A DNA stretch of 64,000 bases. Origin: Tetrahymena thermophila SB210. Its lineage: Eukaryota > Ciliophora > Oligohymenophorea > Hymenostomatida > Tetrahymenidae. The notes under the pieces were generated by a model, which was given only the letters and a program-made list of their open reading frames with translations, was not told where the DNA came from and made no database searches. The DNA is taken from assembly GCF_000189635.1 (NCBI RefSeq), contig NW_002476163.1:496001-560000 (forward strand), in the 5' to 3' direction. Below, in pieces: positions 37,616-52,900 of this stretch (positions are counted from its first letter, which is position 1; the number at the start of each line of letters is the position of its first letter). Position numbers and translations under genes: made by a program.

Positions 37616-38195
37616 TGAATGCTTTAATAATTGTATGTATATTTATTTCTTTTTTTGTATGATTTTCTACATTATTTTAATAATTTATGTAAATCTCCAT
37701 ATATTGTAGTCTTCATTATATAATAGGAAAAGTAATATTGTAGTTTTTATTATATAATAGGAAAAGTGTGGTTTAAATTGTCAAAAAGATTTTTTTTAGA
37801 TTTTGAAAAAAAAAAATTTTTTTCCCAATTTCAACCAGTGCTCAGTTTATAAGGGTACCAAATATACATATCGAGAATTTGCTATAATTATGTCTATTTA
37901 AATCTAATAAATAATTTTATAACCATTTTAAATACAACAAATTATCTTTGATTAAATTGATAAAAAATTACATACATACAATAAAAAATTTATTTTTTTT
38001 TAATTTCTAATAAAATTAATAAAATAATGTATCCTTATTTGATTAAATATGAGATAAAACTTATTCTAATTTAATTAATATATATTGAGCAATTAACATT
38101 TTTTAATTTATATTTATAGTATAGAGTATGCAATTTAAAGTATTTTATAAGTGATTAAATTAATTTGATATTGTAAAATTAAATTTAAATTAACT
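37616..38195. other. Convergent spacer with a 34-bp tandem duplication
   Basis: About 580 nt between the 3' ends of the coiled-coil gene (rightward) and the kinesin-12-like gene (leftward). Apart from the duplicated element at about 37703-37769 it is plain AT-rich DNA with A/T tracts. Confidence 0.5.
37703..37769. repeat. 34-bp tandem duplication
   Basis: The unit beginning ATTGTAGT and containing ATTATATAATAGGAAAAG occurs twice back to back with period 34 and a few substitutions. The inner ATTATATAAT is an inverted repeat. Confidence 0.85.
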
Positions 38196-41100
38196 TCATG
38201 GTTATTTTTACTTTTCATTTTCACTAAATCTCTTTTTGCTAACATTATCTTTTAAATTAAAAATCTTTTGAATAACTTAAATATCATCTTCATCGTCATC
38301 ATCTTCATCTTCACTTTGATTCCCCTATTTAGCATGAAATTAAGTATCAACTGGCTAATTATCATCTTTATTGTACATTGTTTACATAAGTTCGATTGGG
38401 CAATATTTGTTTTCAGATTCATCCTCTTCAATTTAGTCTAATAATTGTAAGAATGATCTTTTTTTCTTTGTATTTATGTTGTCAGATAGAGATTAATTGC
38501 TGGATATATTATTGTTTGATAATGATTAAGTTGAAGATAATTTTTATTATTATTCAAATTATTTTATTAATTAAATAGGATTTAAGCTATTTAATTAATT
38601 ATTGATTAATTATTAGTTTTCATGCATTTATTATTTTAATTACTTTTTTTCTGAATTTTAATTTTGTAGTTGAATATTTGGCTATTTTTGATTTAAATTA
38701 CTCTCTAAAATTTATTTTAAATTTTAACCTTTATTTTACTATTGGAGTAATTATGTGTTTTCTTGTAATTAATCTTATTTTGAATTGTTAAAAATTGCGA
38801 ATTATGCTGATTAATTTTAGTTTAAAAGATGATTATCGTTTGAAAAATTAAAATTAAGTTATTTTTAGACACTTTCTTTTTCACTAAAATTATTTATTTA
38901 TTTATTGCTTTTTAGTTAATTTTGTTCTTAGTTGCAACTATTTTGATAGCTCGCTGGTTGAGAAGCCTTTTGTGAAAATGCTTCAACTTTGCTAAAGGAG
39001 CTATAAGCAGAGAAGAACTCACTCGATTCACTGACATTTCCTTACTTTATTACATTTAAATTATTACTCTGCTATTTATCTGATTATTGATTGTTTTAAT
39101 CCATATTAATTTTCTTGGCATACAAAGGTGAATTTTATAATTCCCAAATCTTTTCACTATTTATTTCAGAATTAGATTGATTCTTGTCATTAGTATTTTT
39201 ATGAGCTGGTGAAACTGTTTAAAATTTTTGATTTAAATTTTGCTTGACAGATTAATTACTAAATTATCTTCCAATCTAACAATTACAATTATTCTTATTA
39301 GACTGCTAAGATGATTGAAGATATATTATTTTTTAATTAGATTCTATCAATTTAGACTAAGCATTAGACAATTCTTTTTGTAGATCTTATATCTATTTTT
39401 TATTTGAGTTTAAAACAGTATATTGCTCTTAAATTTACTACTTCTATTCATCATTTTCTGCTTAAATACTTATCAACCTATCTTAGAACTTTTTGCTTTA
39501 AAGTTCATAAAAAAAACTAGAATCCTCAACTTAATCTTTTTCCTTTGTAAGCTCCTCCAACCTTTATGTGTTATCAGCTAAAACTTATTTTATATATTCA
39601 TTTTCTTCTTTAAGATTATTAATTTCTTCTTCAAGGTTTTGCTTAATTATATCAAACGAAATGATTTAAGAAAGCTACTAGTTGAGTTGATTCTAATTTT
39701 ACTAAAATTTTTCTTAGTACTTTTAAATGTTGTTTTCATAATCTTGCTTTATTTTGAAAATTTCTTCTTTTGCAGTTTTTACTTCTTACTTAAGTCTATC
39801 AGCTTCATCTAACTTTAAAATAAGTCCTTCACATAATACTTTGTTATCTTAGATTAGCTGTTAGATAGCATCAATCTTTTATTTTTCGCCTAAGTTGAAC
39901 TCCTTTTGTTATTTTAACTGTGGGTTATTATGTGATTACTAAAATTATTTTTAACTGCTCCCATAGCGTATTTCACTTTAAGATTTATTTTTAGGCATTT
40001 CTTTAGAATTATATTTATTATTTCTGCTTTTATTAGGTTCTTCTTGCTTGCTTACTTGAGGACTTACAATAAAATTTGTATTGTTTTCTTTTACAGTCTA
40101 ATCACTTACCTGCTTTCCTATAATATTCCAAGTAATAAGCTATTAACTTTAAATTTAAATGTACTCCTAGAGGTACTCTTTATTAAGTACTGTTTATACA
40201 TTTATTTTTACTTAATTATTGTTTATATGAATATTTTCGAACAAGTTATCTATGGGCATCTTTTTTTATTCTTGCTTTTACTATTCGATTTAGCTTTCAT
40301 GTATTTACATTAAGCTGCTTTATTAAATTTTAGCTTCTTCTCTCTTTATTTAACTTTCTTGATTTAATTTGAGAATCTATTCACTTTTTGCTCTGAGCAA
40401 GGAAGATTCATGCAAGCACATTCCTTGTATTTCTTCTATTAAACTATTTTTTTGATCCTTTTCACAACAAAGATCAGTGACTGTATTTTATATATACTTC
40501 CATAAATTGCTATATGGTGGAACTCCTGGTATCTCTTTTTCTATAGAAAAATTTTTATAAATAAGGTTTATTTATTTATTTTCCTCAGCAATCTGCTTTT
40601 GTAAATCTTCAATCAACTTAAGTTAATAAGAAATAGTTTAGTGCAAGGTAGAAGTTTTCTCTTATTTACTTTCATACTCCTCCTTTTACAAAAAATATTT
40701 GTGTTATTCTGATTCGAGCTCTTCTTAAAGTGAAACGTTTTACATTTACAAGTTATCGATTTCATTTTAAAGTTATTTTAATTTAATTTCATTTTATTCA
40801 TTAATTTTTAGCAAATTTTCATTTATCTCCTTCTATTCCAGATCAACATAGCTATTTTTCTTTTTAATTTTTTATATTTCGCTAAGTAAATTAGTTATTT
40901 TTTAGTGTAAATTACTAATTGACTCATCTTTTCTTTAAATTTCTTCTTCCATTTAAGCAATAGAGTTTAGGTGTTAATTATTCTCTGCCTGATATTAATC
41001 TAACATAGACTTTAACTCTGCAATTGTCTAATCTTTCTAATCTGACCCTATTTGCGACTAAGCTTTCATTTCATTTATAATTGAATTTCTACAGTCAACC

Positions 41101-43239
41101 ATTTACAAATCCTTTTTTATTAATTCTTCTTTTATTTAATGTATCTAACTGTTTAGCTACTCATTCTTATTCTTTAAATCTATATCATATTATCCTGTTA
41201 TCATTCCTGTGTACTTGTTAAATTCCATTATTGTTTTAATATATTCTTTTAGATTTTCTACAGGAACTTAGAATAGAGAAGACCATTGTTAAGAATCCAC
41301 ATCCCTTGCACTCTCCACACACATCATATCATTAATGTTAATACCCATTCTTTATCTTAATTCTTAAATAAAATCTAAAAATCCACTTTCTTTTAAGAAC
41401 TCTCTCAGCCAGTTCTAGAATTCATCGACACTTTTAATTAGCATTTACTTTTCCTCTTCAGTCAAAGAAGGACTAGCCTAGGCTTCTTAACTTATTAGAG
41501 GGCTATTCTTTAATATTCAAAAAAAAAAAATAAAAAAAATAAAACAAAACAATTTTATATATTTATTTTACAGATATTTCATTTTTTTTAATATTGTAGC
41601 TAGATATCAGTTCTTGCTGAAGTTTATTATTTTTAAAAGCAAGTTCAAGTTCTTCTTTAAGTGATAGGATTTCTTTTTTCAAATTTTCAAGATTTTCACT
41701 TGGCTTCTCATTAATTAATGCTCTATTCTTAATGTACTTAGCTCTTTCAGCAAATTTTAGTGTACTTAAAGTCTCTCCATAGGAATCCTACGATGGACTA
41801 ACATTTGCTATCATCAAAGTTTTAGAATTACCTCCCAAGCTATCCTTTAAGATATGGGTAAGCTTCGAATTTCTATAACATATCTTCTTCTACCCTTATT
41901 TTAAGAACAAAAATTTTTGAAATAGTTTTTGAAGATTTAAAAATGCTGATAAATTCTGATACTTTATCATTTTTACCCTCCTTTAAACTAAATTTTTAAA
42001 TTAATTTTGAAAAATCGTTTATCCGTTTAAATTTAGTGACTTTATTTTATCACTTTTATTCAAAAAAATACTTTTTAAGCTAATGAATAAATTTTTAATC
42101 CCGCCAAATAATATTTATTAGTTATTTTATTTTAAAAGTGTTGCGGATTTGTATAATTTTGATGAAAACAAGAGCGGGTTATTTACCTTCGGCTAGTGCA
42201 TGAATGACTATACCTAGCGTTGATAGAGATTGATTGATTTATGCAGCTTCTTTAAGCCTTTAACCAGTAGCTTGTGTTTACTTTTACCTTTCAGATCCTG
42301 CTAAATCAACGAAATGAAGCTTTGAAGATCGTTCTCTCACAACACCACTTGAAGGATCTTTATCTTTTAAGTTTATAGTCATTGAAAATATTGAGTGAGA
42401 TCTTGAGCTTTCTGCATTCATTCTTGTGGCGCCAATGTGCCTATTTTTCTACCCCTTTTATATTAATTCGACTGCTTACTAATGATTTGTAATTTAAACA
42501 GTTGACAAGTTTTCCACTCTCACTCCATTAAAATCTTCTATAACACGAACATTTTTATTTTTCTGAGGTTAATATAAATCAATAATTTCCTCCATGTATA
42601 TTTCATAATATTGACTTTAAATAACAAATTCCTATTTTCTGCTTTTCATTTTAGCAAATATAAAATTTAAAATCCTTTGAATTAAACCTTTATCTTCATC
42701 ATTACCCATCATAGTAAATGTTTTTCCCGCTCCTGTTTATCCATATGCAAATATGCAAACGTTGTACCCGCTTAAGCAGGCTAATGCCATTTATTTTCCA
42801 ACATTTTCAAAGAGTGCTTATTGTGAATCATTAGGCCCAAAAACTTAATCATAGTAAAACTCTTTCAAATCTTAAACTATAGCATTATTAGTATGGCCTA
42901 TAGTTAGCCTTCCTTTAATCAAGTCATCCTTATTTTTATCAAATAAAATAAAATAAAATTATTTCAAAGACAAAAATATTTTTGACAATGTTTTAAAGGT
43001 GTAAAAGTAAATAATATTCTTAAGCTACAAAATAAAATTGATGTTTTTGAATTAAAATATAAGCACAATACTTTTAAAACGCATATTGTTTAGAGAGAAT
43101 CTTATTCTCTTTGATTTAAGCCCCTTATCCTAACAGCAACTTAAACATTCTCCATAGCATCGTTCATTTCCTCTCCCAATTGAGAATCAAATATTCTACT
43201 TGAAGAGGATTAGCTTTATGAGATATTACTCTTTTTCAT
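38196..43239 (-). CDS. Kinesin-12/KIF15-like motor with long coiled-coil tail, multi-exon
   Basis: The start at 43239 ([18 protein letters not shown]) leads to [16 protein letters not shown], the first motor strand. An intron follows (about 43070-42940). The next exon has [20 protein letters not shown], the P-loop [15 protein letters not shown], switch [16 protein letters not shown] and switch [14 protein letters not shown]. After an intron-rich stretch (42260-41870) the motor ends with [16 protein letters not shown] and [20 protein letters not shown]; the last is characteristic of KIF15/kinesin-12. An A-rich intron lies at about 41520-41575. The remaining ~3.3 kb encodes long charged helical stretches typical of a stalk, and the chain ends in an acidic patch ([11 protein letters not shown]) before [13 protein letters not shown]. 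The class assignment rests on motor signatures only; kinesin-5 or a ciliate-specific class remain possible. Confidence 0.88.
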
Positions 43240-43955
43240 ACAACTTATTTATTGAGGCTTATATCAAAGATTTTATATTAAATGAATATTAAAGAAGGTT
43301 GAACTTATTTATCCCTTTTTACTCTTTATAATAATATTATATTTAAAGCTATAAAATAATGAATACAAGTGAGCAGTGAGTTATTATTTATATAATTTAC
43401 TTTTCTGATAATAATAATAATAATAATCTTAATTTAAAAAGTTAACTTAATTAGAATTTTTAGCATTAACAATAAATCTTTTTTTATGAGTTAAAATAGC
43501 TAAAGTATCATTAAACTAATAATTAAGTCAAATTCATTAGCTCATAATTATTAAAATGAATAAACACATATTTTTTCTTTATTTTAAAAATTATGAATTA
43601 AATTGAATTTGATCATTTTTGATTTGATTTTGTTTTATTTCAATTCATTTTTAACTGATTTATTTAAATATTTTCTAGAATTATTTAGACTAAAAAATTG
43701 ATTTATTGGTTTTAAAAAATAAAGCAAAGTGATTTTTGCTGTAAATTTTATGTAAAGAAAGAATCTTTTTAATTGAATAATATTCTAATGTCTTTATTCA
43801 ATTAATCAAAATAAATAAAATTCATTAGTCTTTAAAATTAAAAACAGATAAATAAAACTAAATAAATATTATTTAGATTTAATAATTTAAAAAGTAATTA
43901 ATTAACTATCTTAATTCATATTTAAATAATAAAAGTTTCATTTAAATACTAAATA
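43240..43955. other. Spacer between kinesin-12-like and HECT genes
   Basis: About 715 nt of AT-rich DNA holding the kinesin promoter and the HECT gene 3' UTR. It includes a TAA-type trinucleotide run at about 43408-43427. No gene is seen. Confidence 0.5.
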
Positions 43956-46900
43956 TCATCCTATGTAAAAACCTTTGACACCCTCTGTAAAAGCAATCTC
44001 AAACTTTTCTTTCATAATTTCTTTACTTTCGTAAAATGGAAGTTCTTTTCGTTTTTAAAAATGAAATATTAATATAACATAATTTATTATAAGCAAGAGT
44101 TATATTTAATAATTTACCCATTTCTTTAGAGCAAGTGTGAGCAACAGGTAAAGACTAGGTATCATTTAACTTAGAAATAGTGAGCTTATAGTTTGAAAAA
44201 CCTCCAAAAGGTACTCTAAATGAACCAGTAACAAAGAACAAAAATCCAGCTCTTTACTCTTAGTTATATTCTTCTAAAATTTCAAACAACCACTTAATCT
44301 AATCACTATCTTTAGTGTAAGTTTAGTAATTCAAATTCTATTTCAAATCTTCCACTTTTAATGAATTAAATAAATATATTAAATAATCTCGTTTTTAGTT
44401 TATATAAATGAAATATTTACAATCTATTTTCTTCTCACCAGATAGTTTGAAACCTAACTCGCGAACTGTGAAAATCTTTATAGCTTTATAAGGAATGACT
44501 TCATAAAAACCTTGCTAAAAGGCTTTGATTTGAGGTTCTATTTGCTTAACCATTCTATATTAAGCGAGTAGTTTAACATATTCTTTTTTATTTTCTTCAT
44601 TAACTTCGATATGGCTTCCATTTGGTTTTAATTCTATAATTTACTATTTTCCAAAGTCATTATGGGTGTAAGTGAAATCGAGGTATAGATTCGAAACATC
44701 ATTATCTAATATCCACATCAAATTTTTAGCAAGATCTGGATCTATGTCTTCAAGATCATTTATGTACAATTCTTTGCCTAAAGAAAGAAACTTTTATAAA
44801 AATAAATTCTCATTAAATAATATGTAATTACCTAATATTTGTTTTAAGAAAGATCTAGTAAGGTCTATTTCGCAAACAAAACTATCTAAAATTGATTTAG
44901 CAATAAGTCTACCAGCATATTTAAAGTGTAGTAAGTGATCAGGAATTATATTTGAATTAGGGCTTGGTTATGTGGTGATTCCATTAGATGAAGGACAGAA
45001 GAAACCTTTGTAAGGATCTAAGAAATCTTTTAACACGATAGTATAAAATTCTCTGGATAATCCACCTGCATCGACACCTAATATATTGAAAAAAATATGT
45101 AAATCTATATATTTTTTTAAAAAGTATTATTACCATTCTCATCTTTAAATACAATTTCGAATTATTCAGTAACAAGACTAGAAGGTGGAAGGCCTGAGAG
45201 CAATTTATAAATGGAGTACCATATTTCTTCTCTATCTATGACGCAGTTCATTTCATAATATTCATCAGGATTAGATCTATTTTTGTTTTCTTTTCTTGAG
45301 ATTGCTCTATTTAATATTGTCAATAAGTTAAATCTTGACGAAAATATTTAAAGCTTAAAATTACTTAACATAGCAAATTTTGTTTTCTATTGTCATTTTA
45401 CCTTAATTAAATTCTGACATTAAAATTACCCACATATTATTTTTTCTGTTGTTCATGTATCTATTTATGAGAGGTACAAACTTAGTCCTAAGAGCCTCAT
45501 ATAAATCATCTGCCTTAATAGAATTGTAGTTTTTATGAAGCATGGTAGAATATTTCCTAACATTCTTCAATTCTTTTAAGCTTGGCTAAATTTCATCTTC
45601 ACCTTCAAAAATCTGTTTATAATAAATTGTTTATGATAGTTTGATTTGATAAACATTTTACATCATTAGGAGTTAAGGTTTATATTCTTTTTAGAACTGG
45701 CATTTGGATTTCATCTTCATTTAATATAATTTCTTCCTAATCTAGAGAATCGTCTTTTTATTTAGAATCTTTGTAAAATGTATTGTAAATTCTTAAGAAA
45801 GACTTTAGGCAAATTTCAAAGTCGTTATAATAATTAGGCATATTATTTTCACTAACTAATTATAATTTCAAGCAAACATGCACAAATTCAAAGAATTCAA
45901 CATAGAATTAAGATAGAGGTTTAGTTTCTTCCATCCAATTTACTTTGATTTCATCATAAAGTGCTTGTTTTTCAAACAATTCTCTTTCGTTCCACCATAT
46001 TAAAGCTTCATTTTCTGTACTTTTAGTTTTCTGATAATATTTTTACATTAAATTTTTAGTAAAACAATATTAATTTTTAAATAATTTCTTGCTGAAATGG
46101 AAAAATTTTATTAAAAATATTTTTTTTTGTTTGCTTGAAAAGATTTATTTTATCTAAAATTATTTGAATTTTTAGCTTAAAATTAGATAAGTAAATAAAT
46201 ATTCTTTCATGTTAAGAAAATGTTGCAAAGATATCAAAAAAAAGATATTTAAATTACTCTGGATTCAAATTCTTCAAAATAATGGATCATTCTTTATTCA
46301 AGAAGATTGTCTATGCAACTTATGATGAATTTTAAATTTCTGTAGTAAGTATGAGCATATTCCTGTAAAAATGAATAAATGTTAGACAAAAGTGAAGTTA
46401 TAGGCTCTTTGAGATTCGAATGAACATCATTTCCATCTTCGTCTAAAATCTCTTCATATAAATTTTCTTTATTATGTTTATTTTTGATAAATAATTTGTA
46501 TTATTTTAAAACAGGTAGAACATCATCAACTACCTTCTTCATTTAGACACCATATTCGCTTAGAAGCTAATCTGATATACTAACAAATTTGTCGTAATTT
46601 GAAAGCTCTATTTTCATTAGGTCATGTAAGGAGCTATAGTTTTCTAGATTCTTGCAATACAAAATTATGTATTAAAATATCTTTTCAAATATTGGATTTG
46701 TATTTTTCATAGAATAGTTTTTGATTATGATTTACTCCTTCATATTAATAATAGTTAAAGAATTTTATTTTTACTTCTCTCTAAATATACTATTTTTAAT
46801 TTGATCACTAATAGAACTTACCTTTATATTTGTATATTTAATTTTATTATTGATAGAGCAGAATAATTCTAAAACATTTTCTATCAAATGATTAGATTAG

Positions 46901-49900
46901 TTATCAATAAAATCAATATATTCTTTGCCATAAGGTTGATTAGAATTACTTTAATTATGGACACCTATTTTTTTTTTATCTATACATAAATTTAGCACTC
47001 CTAAAATGTATTCATTAATATTTGAAAAGGCCTCAGATTAATTTTTCTTAAATATTTCATATTATATTAAAAATTCTAAATTATCATATTAAGTCACATT
47101 TAAATCTAAAGTGTTTTCATTTAAAATGTTATACTCAAACACCTAAGGTTTTAATTTACTTAACTTTGTTGATTTATCTGAAATAATCTCCAACTTATCA
47201 AAGCTTTTTCCAAACAAAAACTCCTCAAATTAAAGGATTATTAAACCATATTTTTTGTTGATTAACAATTCTTGTATCAAATCTGTGCACTTTTCAATGA
47301 GCATATTTCTATAAATATTATTTTTTTCTTCTTCAGTCTATTAATATTACAATAAATAAATATTAAAATTACCATAATAGTTAGTTAGTTAGTTAAAAAT
47401 TTAAATAAGCTATAAAAAAAATATTCTTTTACATCGCCTTTGTTTTAATGCTTTGAATTCAAAAACTTATCACGTGTGTTGAAGAGTATTTTGTCTAACC
47501 ATTCGATATTAAACTTTGATTTTTTAATAATTTTAGAAGAGATGACCAGAATTAATCCAAGTATTCTAATATAATTAAAGGGATTGATAAAAGCTCTGTC
47601 CAATATATTGGAGTAAGTTTCTTTATACATATTTTAATCACCTCCAGTAATTAAGCAGAGTGTCATTTTAAGAGCTACATCTTCCTCAATTTAAGGAACT
47701 TGTAATGATTTATTTATCCTTTCAGTTAATTGTTTTTCCTTCTTTTTTTATTTGTGTTGGTCTGTGCTTTTGATAATTTTTTTCAAACCTTTGAAAATTT
47801 AAGATTTTTCTTCATTTTTATCTTGTGATTTGCTTTTTTTCTTTTTAGAGATTTTTTGCTTTTTCAAGAATTATTGAGCCTTTTTTCTCATTTAAGTATC
47901 TAATAACTTCAAGTATTCACTATCCTGAGATAGCAAGATTAGTCTCTACTCTTCTTTTTCTAAACCCTTGACTGTTTTATTAAATTCTTTAGATTTTAGG
48001 AATTTCTAAAAGTCTTTCTTGTTTTTCTCATAATCTTCTTTGTTTCCAAAAATACTTTCAAGCTACATTTTTTCTCTTTCTCTTATCACTTTTAATTTTT
48101 TCTCTCTTTCTTTTTTACTATTTATTAAATTATAATTAATTATTAAAATAGCTAAATATTAATTTAAATTATTTTATATTATTGGTAAAATAAAATAAAT
48201 TTTAGAAAAAAAATTTTTAAAGTTGTCTTAAAAATTTAAGAAATAATTACTTGAATTCCTTCTGCTTTTCTTCTAAAAGAGTTTATCTTTAATCAGGACT
48301 CAAGCTGACATAATGGTTTCGATCAATGTTAAATCTTTCAAGATCATTTGTCTAAAAGCCATATACAGATGGACATACGTAATCTTTTTCATCTAAATCA
48401 GTAGCAGGTTTGCTTTCATCTTTCACATCTATTTATTCTTTGGGTTCCTAAATATCTTTTTAATTGGGTTATTTTATATCAGGAGCAGCATTTAATATTT
48501 GCTTCTTTACTTATATTTTGCAAAAAGCCTATTCATATTATTCTTAAATTTATTTTTCTACATTTTCATCTACAAAAGTAATTTCTGATATTTTAACTGC
48601 TTATTATTCTTAATTAGATGATTATTTATCTTAATTTTAATCACAATCCTTATTATTTAACTCTTTTATTTAATTGTCTTCTTTAATTTTTCTTTAGTCT
48701 AAAAGATATTTATTCATTTGGTAGTAATAAATATTGTTTGATTTAATTTCTATTTTAGTGTTATTGTAAATGTCATTTAAGTGCTTAATTTATTCAGAAT
48801 TTTTAAATTAGTTACTAAAAACTGTATTTTTGTTTCCTTCAGTTAGCAATTTAAAAGTTTCAAAATATTCAGCAAACGAATTAGGTGAATTTTTTTCAAA
48901 ATTTTTAGGAGGATCTTTTAATTTAATTGTTTTTTGGTTTTTTATAATGATGTACAAGAAATAATTATTTTTAACTTCTTTAAATATGTTAAATTGAGAT
49001 GTATTATCTACTTATTAATATTTATAAAGTTATTATTCATCTTCGAATTCCCACTCTGTATCGAATAGCTTTTTGTGCTAATCATCTTCTAAAATATTTG
49101 AAACTATTTTATCTGAATCAAAAAAGCTTTACTCTAATGACTTTTATATTTAATCCTTCTAGAAATATTATAAAAAGTTTTCACTTACAAAATCAGTTTC
49201 TTTTTCAATGTTTAAATCATCTCCATAAATAGAAGTCATAATGTAATTGTAAGATTTTTCATATAAGTTAAATATTTCTAAATAGAAGAGCTATTCTAAT
49301 TATTTCATAGATTAGGCTTTATTTATAAACTTTTAAAATAGACTCAAAATAAGTAAACCGTCTTCTTTTTTCTTTTCTTCAATCTAGATTTATTTAAATT
49401 CATTAATAAATTAAAAATCAAAAAATCTAAAAATAAATTTACATTTTCTAAAATATTTTTAAATATGTTCAGGATTCCATCAAATAATGTGTGAATTTTC
49501 ATGTTGATGAAGAAATCAGGCTGCTCAAGTATTTACTTGAGTATAGATACTATCTTTAAGAAAATTTATCTTAGTATTTGCTTATTAATATCCTAATCCT
49601 TATACTAGAATGAGCTAAAAACTATATAATTTAATATATCTTAGCTTTAATAATTTGTAATTAGAGTAATATGGATCAAGTAATCTATAAAATTAGTCTT
49701 GCTTTTGTGTTGGTCGAATAAATATAAAGTGTCATGCTTTTCTTTTTGAATGTTATTTACTTTAAACTCATCTAAGTGAGGAAGAATTAAATGTTAGTAG
49801 TTTTATATAAGAGATATAATATAGTTTTAGATTGTTTCAATATCTATGTAATCGCATTCTGATTTTTCTATTTTTGGAATGAATTTAAACTTTATAACTT

Positions 49901-52900
49901 CATTTACATTTTATAACTCTTAGTTAATGTTGTTCACTTTTTGAACAAATATATTTATAATATATTATACAAAATCTATTTGCTATTAGCTCATTTTTAC
50001 CAATTTATGTCTATTTTCATATAATTTCTTCACTTCATCTGGATTTCTTAGCTTATATATAATCACTCTTTTAATTTTTTTTTCTTTCTCTTCATCCTCT
50101 TTCTAAGATTTACTTTTACATTCTTCCTGCTCATCTTCTTTTTTTTCTTTTTCTTCTATTTTTTCATTACTCTTACTTTGAGTTGTCAACTTAGATTTAC
50201 TTTTTGAGTCTTCTTCTTCTTCTTCTTCTTCATTTTCTCCTAAGTCTTAATCTAATTTTTATTCTTTTTTATCACTTTACTAGTCATTAGCAGAGTTACT
50301 TTCATCATTAGATCCATCTTCAGAATTATCCCCTTATCCATTGTCTTAATTTTCCTCATCTTTTTCAGTATCTGCGTTTTAACTTTTATTCTCACTCTGC
50401 TCTTCTTCACTTTACTCTTATTTATCTTAATTTTCCTACTCTCTATTTGATGATAAGTTATCTTCTTAGCATAGAATTTATGATCCTATTAAATCACCAT
50501 TTTAATCTTGCTCTGTTTCACTTTCTTAATCTTTATTTACATTTTATTTATCTTCTTTAGTTTATGTTTTGCTCTCTTCTTCATCTTCTAATTCGCTAAA
50601 ATCTTTTTTTTCACTCTAAATTGATTAATTATGAGATTTTGATGATTTAGACAAATTTTTATCATCATTGCCAGATTAGCTTTTTTCATCTTTTTTTTCA
50701 TTTTTTTCATCTTTTTCATCTTTTTGTATAGTAGGGCTAATTATTTAGATTTTTGTAACTTCAAAAAACTCATTAATAACTTCATAGAACACTTAAGAAT
50801 AACATTGACATATTATAGAATATTTACTTAAAATCTTATTTTAAATTTATGTCAAAGTGAATCTAATATTTTCTAGATTCTCAAGATTTTTCACTATAAT
50901 TTACTACTTATTAAGTTTTTTAATTTAATCTTTTTCTTTTTTCTTAGTTTGTTTTTTCTTTTTAAATATGCTATCATTTTAAGATTTAGATTAACTACTA
51001 TTATCATCATCTTCTTCTTCTTCTTCCTCACTACTGCTTGAGCTTTAATCATCCTCATCACTACTGCTTTTACTTGATGAGCTTGAACTAGATGACTCTT
51101 CACTATTTTCTTATGATTCACTTTCTTCTTCTTCATCGTCTTCCTCTTATTCTTCTCCATCACTATCCGATTCTGTATGTTTACTTTTGTCATCATCATC
51201 AATACTAACTTTACTTTTTTCATCACTTGAGCTATTATCATCTTCTTCATTATCTTTATCTTATCTTTTTTATTTTTTATTACGATTTTTAGATTCCTTT
51301 ATTTCATCTTCAACGAAGTTCTTTTTAGAATGTATTTTATCATATTTGTCTTAATCTATATTTTCTATCTCATAATCTCCACTTAAAGATAATGCATCAA
51401 ATAAAATAGAAATATCTTCATCGGATTAAGATTTACTGGAATTACTTATTTAACTGCTACTCTCATCTTCTTCGCTGGAGGATGAATCAGAAGTTGATTT
51501 TTTTCTATCTTTTTTACCTTTTTTTTTCTTTTTTATAAGCCCATTAAATACAATTGAATTATTATCATCTTCATCAGAGTCACTTTTCTAGATATCTTCC
51601 TTTTTATTTTTCTTATCTTTTTCTTCAACTTCTTAGCTCTTAGAATCATTTTGTGCTTAATCTTTTTATTAAATTTCAAACTTTTGGGTAATTATATCTT
51701 AAGCTATACATTTTCTTAAAAAATGCTTAAAATTTGCACCTCCCTTTGCTATGAAAATCACATTTATAAAATATAAAATAGATTATTTTATTTCCTCCCA
51801 AGGATTACTCTTGTAATAATTTAATTCTAGATAATTATAAATAAGTGCTTCTAGAGCTTATAAACGAATATTGGGTACAAGGTTGCTCAATGCTTTAAGA
51901 GTTTTAAAGAGATCTTCAGTCAATAAATCTAATACTGAAAGGTACTAGGAGGACATTTCTATTTCTAAACCCTCATTTTTATATTTTATTTTTAATTCGT
52001 AAACAAATTAGCTTATGTCTAAGCATTTATCATAAAATTACTATAATTCTTAAGGAGTAAGACTAAATTGCCTTAGAATCGAAGGTGTATCTAAACAAAT
52101 TTCTAATACATCATTTAAACAGATAAAGTCTCGTTAGTTTTTTTTGAGTATTTCAAATTTGTAACATAAGTTATCATAGAATTAAATAAAGCTATCAAAT
52201 AATAAAAGCTCTTCATATTCATCTATTTCTTCGTCTTTGCTATAGAGTTTCTTACCTTCTTCGGTTGCTTTTAAGAAAGGAATGTCTTATTGTATATCTT
52301 TAAGGCAATCGAAATGCCTTCCAATATAAATAATCATTCTTTTAAGGTGCTAGTGTATATATTTTACATTAGCATTATTAACCGTATTTAATTTAGTAAA
52401 GCATTTACTAAAGAATTCATTTAACCCAAATGTTTATATAGGATTAATAGGATTAGGTAGGTTTAAGATAGCTTAAATGTCCTTATTAATTGCAAATTAC
52501 TAATTTTAGCTCAAGGCATCTTTGTAGAAAACATCATTCAAAAATAATGCAATCTACTTAGACATCATTATTAGGATTTGTTTTTTCTTTTCTGACTCTT
52601 CTTTCTCGTTTTTCTCCTTTTCATTTTCCTCCATTTCTTTTAGCTTTTTTTCAATTTTATCATTTAATTCTTAATTCTTTTTCTATTCAGATATCTTTTT
52701 ATCTTCTTCCATTTTAGTTTATTCATCTAATTTTTCATTTTATTCACCTGTTTCTTTCTTATCCTATTCTTGTTGTTCTATTTTTTCAGTTGGTATTTCT
52801 TAATTCTTTTCAGAAAGATTTTCATCATTATTTTAGATAGAACTCTTTTCTTGTTCTTCATTTTTTTAGCTTGAAACATCTTACTATTTTTCACTTGAAA

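Noticed and set aside
50894..51250. Lys/Met-rich 118-aa ORF on the minus strand
   Set aside because: It is the acidic Ser/Asp/Glu tract of the HECT ligase read in a shifted frame; the HECT frame is open across it in code 6.
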